Part shown: one piece after another, positions 1 to 11,086 of the stretch | Position numbering within the stretch: the stretch's first letter is position 1 | Layout: each line of letters opens with the position of its first letter | Assembly (NCBI GenBank): GCA_037962975.1 | Contig: CM075674.1 | Location: 83,654,501-83,718,500 of the forward strand | DNA length: 64,000 bases | Source: Clitoria ternatea | Taxonomy: Eukaryota > Streptophyta > Magnoliopsida > Fabales > Fabaceae | Reading direction: 5' to 3' | Position numbers and translations under genes: made by a program | The notes under the pieces: model-generated | Seen by the model: only the letters and a program-made list of their open reading frames with translations | Database searches by the model: none | What the model was told of the DNA's origin: nothing

Positions 1-56
1 CTGACTAATTTGCATCTAAATACATCATCATATCTGATTTGCCTTTTTCTACTTAC

Positions 57-278
57 CAGATTAAGAAACAGTCCTAGTAAACTTGCCATCCTGAACCCTA
101 CACCATATATATCTCCAGCAGAAATATAAATTTGAACATTATGATCTATGCCTAGTGCTGTCAATACCATAGCAGTTTCCTCAGGTGTTAAAGGGCATAA
201 GCCTTCTTTCCTCTTAAGCTCAGAATCAATGACTTTTACCTTCCACAGGGGATAAGCATATTTGAGAAATACCATTTG
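57..278 (-). CDS. O-fucosyltransferase family protein, one internal exon (partial gene)
   Basis: Reading the minus strand, an acceptor AG (279-280) precedes exactly 222 bases (74 codons, phase 0 at both ends), followed by a GTAAG donor (52-56). The peptide contains LWKVKVIDSELKRKEGLCPL, then TPEETAMVLTALG and QIYISAGDIYG. These blocks are typical of plant GDP-fucose O-fucosyltransferase-like proteins (the DUF246/GT106 group), Golgi glycosyltransferases thought to act on cell-wall or protein glycans. Downstream exons would lie left of the window. I find no upstream exons in the 2 kb to the right, so this is either part of a gene with a long intron or a stranded fragment. Some residues look degenerate (GVGFRMASLLG where the family usually has a charged GG-RRMAAL block). 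The family call is firm; gene integrity is not. Confidence 0.7.
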
Positions 279-280
279 CT

Positions 281-2300
281 AAACTTACACTCAAATAATG
301 ACAATTAGAGAAGAAAAATAGATGTTTGTAAAAGTTGATTTAGGAAACAGTGAAAACAAATTAAGAAGGTAAAATGAATGAAACTTTTCTCGTAACTTGA
401 CACTTGTTATGGGCATTTGATTTTAGAAAATCTTTTTTGTTATTATTTTTTAATTTTGATATTAGTTATAAAACTGTTATATTCTTTTTTGTTTTCAAAA
501 TCTATACAAAAAAACTGAAAACAACTATGTTTTTGTTTTAACTATTTCATTTACAAACTTTGAAAAATAAAAAATAAAGTGACTTGTAATTAAATTTGAA
601 AATAAAAAATAAAAACAAAAATCATTTTTAATGATCAAAGAGGTCTCTTAAGTTGGAGAAGTTAGATGGGGAAAACTTGTAAAAATATTAAAGAGGATTA
701 GTTGATTTTAACTAACTGGAGAAGTTTGATTTATTTTATCTCCTAGTTTCAGTTAATTTCTTTTCCTGTAAGTAGAAGTTTATCCAACCTGACTCTTAGT
801 AGTATGTTTGGTATTCAAGTTAAGGCAGTGACAAACATTTTAACACACACTTCTCACTTCTAGGATTGAATATTTAGTGTGTAAATCTGCGTATTTGGTT
901 AAGTTTGTGGCAGTTTCTGCGTGTTTGGTTCAGTTTGGTGCAACTCGTGCAACTAGAAATTCTTTTGAGGCAAAGTGTTTAATGAAATCAAATGCTGTTG
1001 AGTTTTTGAACAAAAAAATAAAAGCAAGTTAAACTAAAAATAACATGTTTTTAAAATCAAATGCTGTTTGGTTTCACTAATAATTAATATCTTTAACATT
1101 TTACAGATGAAGCAAAATTAAAAAATACATTTAGCAAAGTTTAGATTCATAGATTTGGTTTAGGGTTTACGAGAAATAACAGGTTTTTTCAATTCTGAAT
1201 TATCAGTTTTTTCAATATCTTTTCAATATCATCTCTTCTCTCTTCTTTTTTATTTCTTCTTGTCTCCTCTTAAGCTGAATGCTTGACCATTTCTCTGTTT
1301 CTGTGTTTATCTTCTTTTCTCTCTCTTCTTTTCTTTTCTCTTCTTTTCTCTCTCTTCTCTTTTGTTCTCTTCTCTTCTCTTCTCTTCTCTTCTCTTCTCT
1401 TCTCTCTCTGATTGCTTGGTCGTTTCTCTTCTCTCTTTTTATCTCTCTGTTTCTGTTTTAAATTTTTTTTTCCTTATTTTTTTAGTTCTCTCTCTCCTTA
1501 TTTTTTTAAGTTTTAGTCTTAATCTGATTATTATTTGTTTCAGTTCTCATTTCAATTTTCTATTTCAGTTGTTGTGCTGCTGTCCTATCTTCTTTTTTAG
1601 AACAAATGTAAATTTTTTGTTTCAGTTTTAAGTTGAATATTAATCTGTAAATAAATTTTTTCAGTTCTGTTATTGACATTATTTAATTTCAGTTGTCTTC
1701 TCTCTCTGATTCGTTGCTGTCCTCTCTCTCTATTTCCTGGAACTGAGAAATTATATTATGTATAAGGCAGAAAGAGGTATCATAACATTATGTGATGCGA
1801 GTAGTTGTGTATCAGGGGGTTGGAGAGTAGGTGTCCCTAACCAATCCAACTTTAGGTTAACTATATTTTTGGTTCTAAGCAGAAGAGGATTGTAGATGAA
1901 TTTTGTAAATAAAACATCCTCTAAAGTTAATTTTCTTTATCTCAATTTTCTTTATCTATTTTGAAAGAAAACTTGTTTAATTTGTAAATCTAATTGGAGG
2001 TAGTTTCTTTAAAGAATTGGTTAAGTTATAGATAACTAGCTTGTCAAAAACAAGAGGTCTAATACAGTTGGTTATTGTAAACCCTCTGAAAATGTCTTTT
2101 ATTTCTGCATGTTAAAAAATGTTGTTTAATTTGTAAACTACTAGTTTTAACTTGTTTAAATGTTCTACCTTTCCTTGTAGGTGGCTTCTCTCAAGGACAC
2201 TATTTTGACAAATAGCAATTAACCATTTAGCTGTGATTTACCTAACAATTAACCATTTTTGTTTTGAAGAATATTTATGTTCAAAGGACAGAAACATTAA
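281..2300. other. Gene-free AT-rich stretch
   Basis: No coding region is supported on either strand. It contains poly-A/T-rich DNA and a long pyrimidine tract (about 1240-1500). If the O-fucosyltransferase exon belongs to a live gene, this would be its intron or 5' flank. Apparent reading frames over the pyrimidine tract encode only Ser/Leu/Phe runs and are low-complexity artefacts. Confidence 0.6.
1365..1402 (+). repeat. (TTCTC)n microsatellite
   Basis: About seven perfect copies of a CTTCT/TTCTC pentamer lie inside a wider polypyrimidine tract (about 1240-1500). It is a simple repeat, probably length-polymorphic. Confidence 0.9.
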
Positions 2301-3228
2301 AATTAAAATGCAATGCTAGATCAGAACAATACCAATAGGCCAACAATCATTGAACAACAATAGCAAGAATCAATAAACAAGAACACAAACAATCAATGAA
2401 CATGAAACAAAAATCAGCATTAGAAATAGAATTAGAAACATGAAAATAATATCAGCATCACAAAACGAAACATGAAAAAAAAATCAAAGCCAACACGGTG
2501 AGAGCAGATGAGAACTGACTTGAAGGGTTCAATGTGAGGGCCTCGACGTTGATGGAAGAAGCTCCACGGTGAGAGCAGATGCTCGACGTTCAGTTCAGGC
2601 CAGGCACGTTGCTCGGTGGTGATGGCGCGATGCTTGACGGTGATGGTGTGATGCTTGACGGAGGGACGGACGGCGATGGCTGAGGGTGGAAGGCAGACCA
2701 ACAGAGGGAAGGAGGGAGGAGAGGGAGACGGCGGCTGGTTAGGGCAAGGAGGAGAGGGAGACGGCGGCTGGTTAGGGAAGGAGGCAAGGAAGAAGAAGGG
2801 GAAGGTTAGGGCAAGTGAAAGGGAAAGGGGTCCCTGTCGAGTTAGATTAAAATATTAGCGATGGCTGGAGGCCGTCGCTAATAACGTCACTATAATTAAA
2901 ACGATTAGCGACGGTACAACAACACCGTCCCTAAACTCCTGAAACGTAGTGACGGTGATACCCCACCGTCACTACCTTCAATTTTTAATGGAGGAAAGAC
3001 AACAACCATAGCGACGGTGATGCTACGTCGTCACTAAAATACTAAATTTTAGCGACGGTAACAGATTGTCGTCACTAACCTACTGAACCTTAGCGACGGT
3101 CCCATACAACCGTCACTGACCTAAAGAAAAAATATGGAGGGAAGGCGAAAACTATGGCGACAGATCCGTTAGTCCGTCGCTAGACTCCTGAACATTAGCG
3201 ACGGTATCAGCCCATCATCGCTACCTTC
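2300..3228. mobile_element. CACTA-like element, left part: gene-like sequence and AGCGACGGT subterminal repeats
   Basis: From about 2850 the motif AGCGACGGT/ACCGTCGCT recurs in both orientations every 30-60 bases up to the insertion point of the Tat retrotransposon. The same motif family resumes at 19380, so the two pieces were contiguous. Arrays of short inverted motifs near an end are characteristic of CACTA (En/Spm) transposons, where they bind transposase. The 2480-2840 stretch is GC-richer and purine-biased (GGAGGGAGACGGCGGCTGG appears twice). This resembles the 5' leader of such elements rather than a host gene. I could not find the left terminal inverted repeat, so the left limit is approximate. 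Confidence 0.6.
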
Positions 3229-3958
3229 TGATCCGGTCTCAATACCGGTATCCGATCTGCAAGACATATTTCAACTTTGTCAAGACATCAACGTGTAACC
3301 GGTGTCATCGGTATACATCCGGACTGTAATTCCGTATCAGGCGCTCTCCCTATACCGGTTGTTCAGGACAACACCATGACACCGGATAACACACACGTCG
3401 CTATGCAAAAGACAAGAATCATTGCTACAAGGACCGATCAATAATTCCCAGCACTACAAGCCAAATTCTGCTCACGGGGATAGTCAACTTGTTCCCTAAT
3501 CCTAGTCTATACTCTCCATGCTCAATATAAAATAGCCACTTGACCCAATCATGCTGGTAAGTGCGCAATAAAATAATGCTAATGGAAGTTAGTGGTTCCC
3601 CACTAACGAGTCCTCGTAAAACGAGCCAATCAGGTATATGAACTCTCTTCATCAATGAAGTGTGGGAAGGGGAACTTAATCTAGAAAAAAACGATTACTC
3701 TCTGAAATACATTCCTTACTTGGAATATTATCACTGACTTGAGCGTCGGAGAATCTTTGCAGGTGACACCACCATTCGCCCACATCAACGCGTTAGGTCG
3801 GTGTGAAGGATCTCCAGAACGCCCAATCCGCTCTCCTCACGCAAGGACAACGGATATTTATACCAGATACTCATACATCCAGTCTTCTATACAGTATTTA
3901 CATACTATTTGTGATTGACTTGACTCCGGATCTCTAGACCCCGGTTCAGGACAGATCA
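3229..3958 (+). repeat. 5' LTR of the Tat element
   Basis: The 730-bp repeat starts TGATCCGG and ends CAGATCA. A TATA-box candidate (TATAAAATA, 3526-3534) lies about 300 bases into the LTR, giving a plausible U3/R boundary shortly downstream. Compared with the 3' LTR it lacks 3 bases near 3274 and differs at nine transition sites. Confidence 0.95.
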
Positions 3959-3959
3959 T

Positions 3960-3977
3960 TGGCACGCCCGGTGGGAC
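3960..3977 (+). promoter_or_regulatory. Primer binding site (minus-strand priming by tRNA)
   Basis: Immediately after the 5' LTR (one-base gap) lies TGGCACGCCCGGTGGGAC followed by TCGA. Its complement ends in CCA and continues into a T-arm-like GTTCGA/TCGAGTCCC segment, as expected of a tRNA 3' end. I cannot assign the isoacceptor from memory. Confidence 0.75.
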
Positions 3978-4023
3978 TCGATAAAGTTATTCCCATATCC
4001 ATTGAAAGAACAAGTGGTCCTCG

Positions 4024-5500
4024 ATGGAAGGCGAAGGACAAGATTTCGTGGAGAATCAACCTGAAGGCAGAACCAACCCCAACGTCTTTAGGAAACTCAA
4101 CTTTGATTCTCATGGGGGCAGCTCAAAAAGATAGTAACAGTGTCTAATCCTGATCCTCGTGATGAGCTGATCAGTCAACTTCAGAGGGAACTCGCTGAAC
4201 TACGAAGAGAAAGAAGGCAAAGCGAGGACAAGGAATCATCTCGCACACGAAACACTCCACATACAACTGACGGAGAAAAGTCCACCACTCTCCAATACTC
4301 GAACATCCCTACGTTTGAGGGGAGAGAACAGACTCATGACTCTGAAGTTGAAACTGCCCGAAGGAAGAGGGAGTCAACGACAGCACCCCCAGTAACTTAC
4401 AAGTTAAAAGTTCCTTTTCCAAGGAGACTCATGAGCATCCACATCCCCAAGCACCTTTAAACTACTCAGCCACTTTCCATTGGAAAATACAACGGCGAAA
4501 CCGATCCTACCAAGCATCTTGATGCTTATGTATTTGAAGCTATGTACTTGGGGGCTGATAAGGATGTAATGTGTCGGATGTTCCCACGAACATTATCAGA
4601 AGAGGCCCTGGGTTGGTTTAAAGGTCTACCTTCTAGATCTATAGATTCTTGGGCTGAAATGGCAGCTACTTTTGAAACTCACTTTGTCATCTCTAGAGAT
4701 GTGCCCAGGACATCTCACACCTTGGCTCAGATTAAGCAAGGTGGAAACGAAGGCTTAAAAGATTTCCTGAAGAGGTTCTACAAGGAAGCTTCCCTGGTTC
4801 CTAACCTCACAGAGTCCATTAAGCTGCATATTGTCATTGAGGCTTTGCAACCAGGATCAGCTTTTGCCCTCTCATTAGCAAAGAGCCCTCCAGTAACGTT
4901 TGAGGAGTTCAGGAAAAAAGCCTCAAAGTACGTAAGTATAGAGATGCACTTAGAAGCTATAACTGCAAAGAAAAAGTCACCAACACCACCTTCCCAAACT
5001 CAGAAGGGTAAGGAGAAAACGAGGTCAGAACGCATGGAGAGACCATTCACCAATCCTAAAGTTAATAACCACTCTCCTCGACCTCGAGAAAGGTAGGTTA
5101 ATTCCTTCAGCCATTATGCACAACTATCTGCCAAGCCATCTCAAATTTTGAGAGAGGTCGGATGGCCAGCTTTTAGCATCTATGGCGTTAGAAGGCCAGC
5201 CCCTATGAAAAGACCAGGAAATCCCCGTAAGTATTGTGATTTTCATGAGCAGAATGGTCATTCCACTGATGAATGCCAAGCTCTAAAGAACGCGGTTGAG
5301 ACGCTAATTAGAGAAGGCAAATTAAAGCAATACCTGTTCAAAGAGAAATCCTTTGACAGAGTAGAGCGGAATGAGAAAAGAGAAAGGGATCCAGACGATG
5401 GGGATGACAATAACCGTAATCCAGTTAGAAAATTCTCTGCTTCGAAGAAACAAAAGGGTGTGATGACTGATGAAATAGCACATAAAGATAGCATGCCTCA
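4024..5500 (+). pseudogene. Tat gag (capsid/nucleocapsid region), disrupted
   Basis: The best N-terminal start is the ATG at 4024 (MEGEGQDFVENQ...), whose frame hits TAG at 4132. The rest of gag continues in another frame that is open from 4107, so there is a frame change near 4130. That second frame runs without further shifts through pol but has in-frame stops TAA 4458-4460 and TAG 5094-5096. The capsid-like retrotransposon-gag block (MYLGADKDVMCRMFPRTLSE ... ALGWFKGLPSRSIDSW) spans about 4540-4860. Further on, YCDFHEQNGHSTDEC (about 5235-5280) is the CxxxH...H...C knuckle-like motif usual in Tat gag. The product would form the virus-like particle that packages element RNA. Only the broken sequence is described. 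Confidence 0.85.
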
Positions 5501-8500
5501 ACAACAGCGTCAAGGCCGGCGTGAAGTCATTGACATGATTGCTGGAGGATTCGCTGGAGGAGGAGCTTCAATTACAGCCCGTAAGAATCATCATAGAATA
5601 ATTCTGTCTGTGCAAGGGAAAGTCAAAGATAATCGCCCTTACAGAGGTGGGGTTGAAGCTCCAATAATCTCTTTCTCCGATGAGGATTTTGGCCCAACCG
5701 TTCCTGGTGGTGACGATGCTGTGGTTATCACTGCAGTAATAGCCAACAAGGACGTCCGAAGAATCCTTGTTGACCAGGGAAGTTCCTGCAATGTTATTTT
5801 TTATAATTGCTTTGAAAGAATGGGTTTTAAAGACTCAGACTTACAGCCTTATACGCAGGAACTAACAGCTTTTAATGGAGCAAAGCAATCAACGAGGGGG
5901 TACCTTGACACCCTTATTTCGTTTGAAGGTGAACCAGGGGCCAGAACGGTTAAATCCCGAGTGTTGGTGATCGATGTTAAATCACCATTTAATGGCATCA
6001 TAGGCCGTCCTACGTTAAATGCCATGGAGGCAGTTGTATCAACTCTACATCTCCTTGTCAAGTTTATTGATAAGGATAATATTGTTTCATCTATCCGAGG
6101 TGATCAAGAGATGGCTAGGTACTGCTACAACCTAAGCCTCAACATGACAAAGCTGGAAGCCTCCAATAAAAAGAGGAAGCTCAATGATTCTGGAGCAGCC
6201 GCTGGATCTGTAAGCCTTGTCGACCTGGACCCTTGGGCGGATTTGAACATTGATCCGTCCAACCCATTAAAGCCCACACCGGATGGGAGTTCCAGGGACA
6301 TCATCCTGGGAGATTCCCCAGAAAAGATCACCCATATTAACGACAAGCTAGATACAGAAATGGAGCAACGACTACTGATGCTCCTACAAGAATTTAAAGA
6401 CCTCTTTGCATGGACTGCAGCCGATATGTCTGGCATAGACCCTGCTTTCTGCTGTCATAAATTATCCGTCTATCCAGAGACGAGACCGGTTGCCCAAAAG
6501 AAAAGAAGATTGGGACCAGAGAAACAGAAGGCAGCTTGCCAGCAAACTGAGGAATTGCTAAAGGCCGGATTTATCAAAGAAATCCGTTATTCCTCTTGGC
6601 TATCAAATGTGGTGATGGTCCGTAAATCCAATGGTAAATAGAGAATGTGCATTGACTATGTGGACCTCAACCGCTGTTGTCCAAAGGATCCTTATCCTCT
6701 TCCTAATATAGATCGGATGGTAGATGACTCCTCTGGTTATCAATACCTGAGTTTCATGGATGCTTATTCGGGTTACAACCAGATTCTGATGTGCGAAGAG
6801 GATCAAGAGAAGACAGCTTTCATAAATGATCGTGGTGTCTTTTGCTATACGGTTATGCCCTTTGGCCTGAAAAATGCTGGGGCCACATATCAGCGCATGA
6901 TCAATAAGGTTTTTGAGGGTATGCACACCAAACTTGTTGAAGTGTACATTGATGACATAATAGCCAAGACACCGGTTGGAGGTGATCATATTGAAGACCT
7001 ACGTTAAGTATTTACCCGCTTGAGAGAATTTAACATGAGGCTAAACCCAATGAAATGCACTTTCGCTGTCCTTGCTGGGAAGTTCTTGGGTTTCATGTTA
7101 ACCCAACGAGGTATTGAAGCCAATCCAGGGAAGTGCCAAACGATTCTAGACATGCAGAGTCCGAAGGATCTGAGAGAAGTCCAATCCCTGAATGGCAAAG
7201 TAGCAGCTTTGGCACGGTTCATGCCAAAAATGGCTCACAGGTCACTCCCCCTGTATAAAATACTGAAAAAGTCCAAGAAATTCGAGTGAGGACAGGAACA
7301 AGAGAAAGCATTCCAAGAGCTTAAGGAGGTGTTGTCTAAACCTCCCATTCTCACGAAGCCTGACCCCGAAGACACACTCATCCTATACTTGGCTATTTCA
7401 GATGAAGCTTTGGGCGTTGCCTTGATAAAAGAAACTCCCGATGGACAGAGACCGGTCTATTTCACTAGCAAAACCTTACAAGGTGCTGAGATCCGGTATC
7501 AAAAAATCGAGAAGGCCGCCCTCGCTGTTGTTTGGGCCTCTCGACGGCTACGTCCGTACTTTCACGCCCATCCAATCATAGTAAGAACGGATTTACCACT
7601 CCGCTCTGTATTAATCAAGCCCGATCTCGCTGGGAGGATGATCAAGTGGTCTATTGAACTCTCTGAGTTTGATATATCCTATGAACCTCGAAGCGCTATT
7701 AAAGCTCAAGTCCTGGCTGATTTTATTGTGGAAATGACAGGGACGAATCCAGATACCCCTCGTGTCCATTAGACTATTTACGTTGATGGTTCATCGAACC
7801 AAAGGGGCTCTGGAGCAGGTGTAGTCCTTGAAAGTGATGACGGAGTGCACCTGGAAATTTCCCTTCGTTTTAATTTCAAAACGTCCAACAACCAAGCTGA
7901 ATACGAAGCTTGTTTGGCCGGACTGAGAGCTGCAATTGACATCAGAGCTTCTGAAGCGACGCTCTGTAGCGATTCACAACTGGTGATTTCACAGATCTTG
8001 GGAGATTATCAGGCTCGCGAACCTCAACTCCAATTATACTTAAACTGTGTCAAGGAGTTGAGAGAGAAATTCTCGAAAATGGAATTCAAACATGTTCCAC
8101 GCGAAGAGAATACTAGAGCGGATATACTCTCCAGATTAGCAAGCACCAAACGACCAGGTAGCACCACTACACTGGTTCAAAGCACACTGACGTCGCCCAG
8201 CATTCCTCTTTTCCCTTCTCTAAATGCCATAATGACCAACTCCCTTTATGAAGACACATGGATGGCCCCCTACATCCGTTATTTGGCCGATGGGCAGCTG
8301 CCTACGGATGAGAAGGAAAAGACAAAGATAAGGAGGGAATTACCATACTTCACCATGATCGATGGTAATCTTTACAGAAGGGCACTCTTCGTGCCTTATT
8401 TGATTTGTCTCAAAGAGAATGAGGTGCAAGGTGTAATGGAGGAAGTACATGAAGGACAATGTGGACACCACGCCGGAGGAAGAAGTTTAATGAGAAAAAT

Positions 8501-9494
8501 CCTCAGGGCAGGCTACTGGTGGCCCACGATGAAACAAGACTCCATTGACTTCGTCAAAAAATGTGACGCTTGCCAAAAGTTCTCTAATCTTTACCACACA
8601 CCGGCGGAAGAACTCTTCACATCCGCTGTTCCATGGCCCTTCTACCAATGGGGATTGGATATTCTGGGCCCCTTTCCAACTGCTCCTGGGGGCATCAAAT
8701 ATCTCATTGTAGGGGTCGATTATTTCACTAAGTGGATAGAAGCAAAGCCGGTGGTACATATTACTTCAGCCCGAACTCGTCGTTTCATGTATGAAAACAT
8801 TATAACACGATTCGGGGTCCCAGCACGAGTTGTCACAGATAATGGCACCCAATTCACGGATAGAAAATTCACAGATTTACTCGAAGGGTTAGGAATAACC
8901 CAAATATTCTCATCCGTCGAACATCCCCAAACCAACGGCCAAGCTGAAGTGGCCAACAGGGAGGTGCTGAAAGGACTAAAGAAACGCCTTGGTGAAGCCA
9001 AGGGCGGATGGACAGACCAGTTGTGTCACGTCCTGTGGGCATATCAGACAACGCCTCATTCTTCTACCAACGAATCCCCATATCGCCTCACATACGGGGT
9101 AGAGGTAATGATACCCGTGGAATTGCAAATTGCTTCCACAAGGGTCAAATACTTCTCTGAAGACAACAATAACGCTAACTTGGCGTCAGAAATGGATGTC
9201 ATACAAGAACTCAGAGAAGATGCATTCATCAGAGATCAGGCTATCAAAGCCAAAGTTGTTCTCCGATACAACAAACGAGTTCAATCAAGGACTTTCAACG
9301 TTGGAGATTTGGTTTTGAGGAAAGCAAGTGTAGGGAACAAATTCGCTCATCAAGGCAAACTAGCCCCAAACTGGGAAGGCCCATACAGGGTATCCAAGGT
9401 TACTGGCAAAGGCTCTTACCGCCTTGAGAACCTTGATGGCACTCCAATCCGAAATAAGTGGAACACCCAAAACTTGCACATCTATTATAGCTAG
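5501..9494 (+). pseudogene. Tat pol: protease, RT, RNase H, second RNase H, integrase; interrupted by stops
   Basis: This is the same frame as most of gag, with in-frame stops TAG 6639-6641, TAA 7005-7007, TGA 7287-7289 and TAG 7770-7772, and no frameshift within pol. Domain order: a retropepsin-like core (ILVDQGSSCNVIF, about 5765; DQG replaces the usual D-T/S/G-G); reverse transcriptase about 6450-7060, with YIDD near 6945; RT-type RNase H about 7330-7560 (VYFTSKTLQGAEIRYQ); a second, archaeal-type RNase H about 7773-8150 (IYVDGSS, NQAEYEA, SDSQLV carry the D-E-D acids). Integrase follows at about 8440-9300, with an HHCC zinc motif ending CDACQ, catalytic D in GLDILGP, D in VTDNGTQF and E in PQTNGQAEV, then a GPY/F module (NWEGPYRV). 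Two of the stops sit where RT and RNase H relatives have tryptophan. The catalytic motifs are otherwise intact, fitting recent loss of function. Confidence 0.92.
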
Positions 9495-9674
9495 TTGCTG
9501 GAACGATACATACTCTCCTATCCTCATTTTAAACTGAATACTGGAGAAATTATTTTCCCGGCTATGCTTTCATTGTAATTCTTATTTTTGATTTAATAAG
9601 AATCTCATACAATAATTTAACTCTTTTCGAGTTTTTCTTATACTGTGATTTTTAGTTTATCCGGCGTACAGAAG

Positions 9675-9818
9675 CATGTTCAGGACGGATAATCTCAACT
9701 ACCTATTCCGTAGTTGACGATGTAACTCCTCGAACATGTGCAGCGTACAAGAGCATACTCAGGACGGATGATCTCAATTACCCATTCTGTAATTGACGAT
9801 GTAACTCCTCGAGTATGT
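9675..9818 (+). repeat. Hairpin repeat cluster A (2 copies)
   Basis: Two imperfect tandem copies, 79 bases apart, share AGGACGGAT-ATCTCAA and TTGACGATGTAACTCCTCGA but differ in the segments between. Each folds into a long hairpin. Copy 1 has outer arms CATGTTC/GAACATG, then AGGA/TCCT, then the inner stem TCAACTAC/GTAGTTGA. Copy 2 has CATACTC/GAGTATG, AGGA/TCCT and TCAATTAC/GTAATTGA. It lies just downstream of pol and before the 3' end of antisense gene 1. The same family forms cluster B at 14341-14885. Confidence 0.85.
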
Positions 9819-9829
9819 GTAAGAAACTG

Positions 9830-10245
9830 AAGGCCCGGATTGTAGGATTAAACCGAACTCTGGGTACGGTTAGTAAGTTTGGCTGAACACCGGTGAAGAC
9901 CTGGGCTGTAGGATTAAACCGAACCTCAGGAAATGGGTTGTAGGATTGAACCGAACCCCATTCCAAGAACGGTAAAAGGGTAAAACCCAACACCGTATTG
10001 AAGGCTTGGGCGCAGTAAGCTGGTTCTTCTTCAAGACCACGCTGAACCCAAGTAACGGGCGCAGTAGGTTCAGGATTAGCCCTGATCTGAACCCCGTGTT
10101 GAAGGCTCGGATTGTAGGATTAAACCGAACTCTGAGTACGACTAGTAGGATTGACCGAACGTCGGTGAAGAATCGTCAATGGGTAAAACCAAAGACCGAT
10201 TAAAGGAGTGGATTGTAGGGTTAAACCGAACTCCAAATACAAGTA
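9830..10245 (+). repeat. Dispersed short repeat GTAGGRTTRAACCGAAC (about six copies)
   Basis: The motif recurs near 9842, 9910, 9940, 10107, 10145 (shortened) and 10212, usually followed by a diverged tail (TCTGGGTACG, CTCAGG, CCCATT). Interspersed segments (GGTGAAGA, GGGTAAAACC, GGGCGCAGTA) also occur twice. This is a degenerate tandem array in non-coding retrotransposon DNA between pol and antisense gene 1. No function is evident. Confidence 0.7.
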
Positions 10246-11086
10246 AGTTATACTGAACTCCAAATTAATACTCTCTTTTGAAGTTCCTTATCTGGGAGTT
10301 TTATAACTTTAAATTCTGAATCATTAATTCTTCAGTCAGAAATGCTCAATTGAAACCTGACTCATGAACTCCGACCCAAAAACAATTCATTCGGGTACGC
10401 CACAATCTTAGGCATATTCACCCGAAACCTTTCAGTCGGAAATATTTACATTCGGAATTATCAAACAAAGGGATTTCTACTCGAAGTCCTCACTCTTAAG
10501 AACTCTCACGTGAAAGTATCACTCAGAGTTTGTTCAAAGTACTGATCACCCAATAATACTGGGGGACAGTATCAGCAGTTTAACGAATATTTTGGGGAAC
10601 GAACTCTTAGTGAAACGTTCTCACAATCATTTCCCCTCAAGAATTAACTTTTCAAGCCGTTCTCATGACAATAGCATTTTCACTCACAACGGCAATCCAT
10701 ACTATGTTATTTACGACCAAAAGGCCTGATTTTCAAGAAGCAAGATACGCTTTCTACCAGGCTTTTATATCAAATTGTTCATACTTGACAAAAAGATACT
10801 CTATCTTTTCTGTCAAATCAAGTCTTTGGCTATCAAAACGCCTATACATGAAAAACGATAGCTATATGTCTCTATCCGTTCTTCATCCCGCATGTAAAAA
10901 TCCAGAATGATTCAATACACATGCAATCCTTCTATTAAAGTTATTTTCAACTAAATAAGCATATAAAGGCAAATGGTTCTTTTATTGATCAAATGGAAGA
11001 TTACATGAAGAAATTCGTTTAGTAATCTGGAGCTGATCCCGAAACACAGCGAATTTGAATCAATAAAGACAAAGACAGGGAAGGCA
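10246..11086. other. Non-coding, hairpin-rich spacer of the Tat element
   Basis: No supported gene. Several self-complementary segments are visible. The clearest is TTGACAAAAAGATA (10785-10798) against TATCTTTTCTGTCAA (10802-10816), with a 3-base loop and a single bulge. It lies downstream of both converging transcription units (pol on plus, antisense gene 1 on minus). Confidence 0.55.

Noticed and set aside
1279..1631. Overlapping open frames rich in Ser, Leu and Phe
   Set aside because: They are translations of a polypyrimidine microsatellite, with no domain, no splice structure and no codon bias.
2432..2858. Small Gly/Pro-rich frames on both strands before the Tat element
   Set aside because: They come from GC-rich leader-like DNA of the CACTA-like element; frames overlap on opposite strands with no recognisable protein.
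3959..4147. Open frame starting at the primer binding site
   Set aside because: It reads through the primer site without a proper ATG. The Tat gag N-terminus is in a different frame from 4024.
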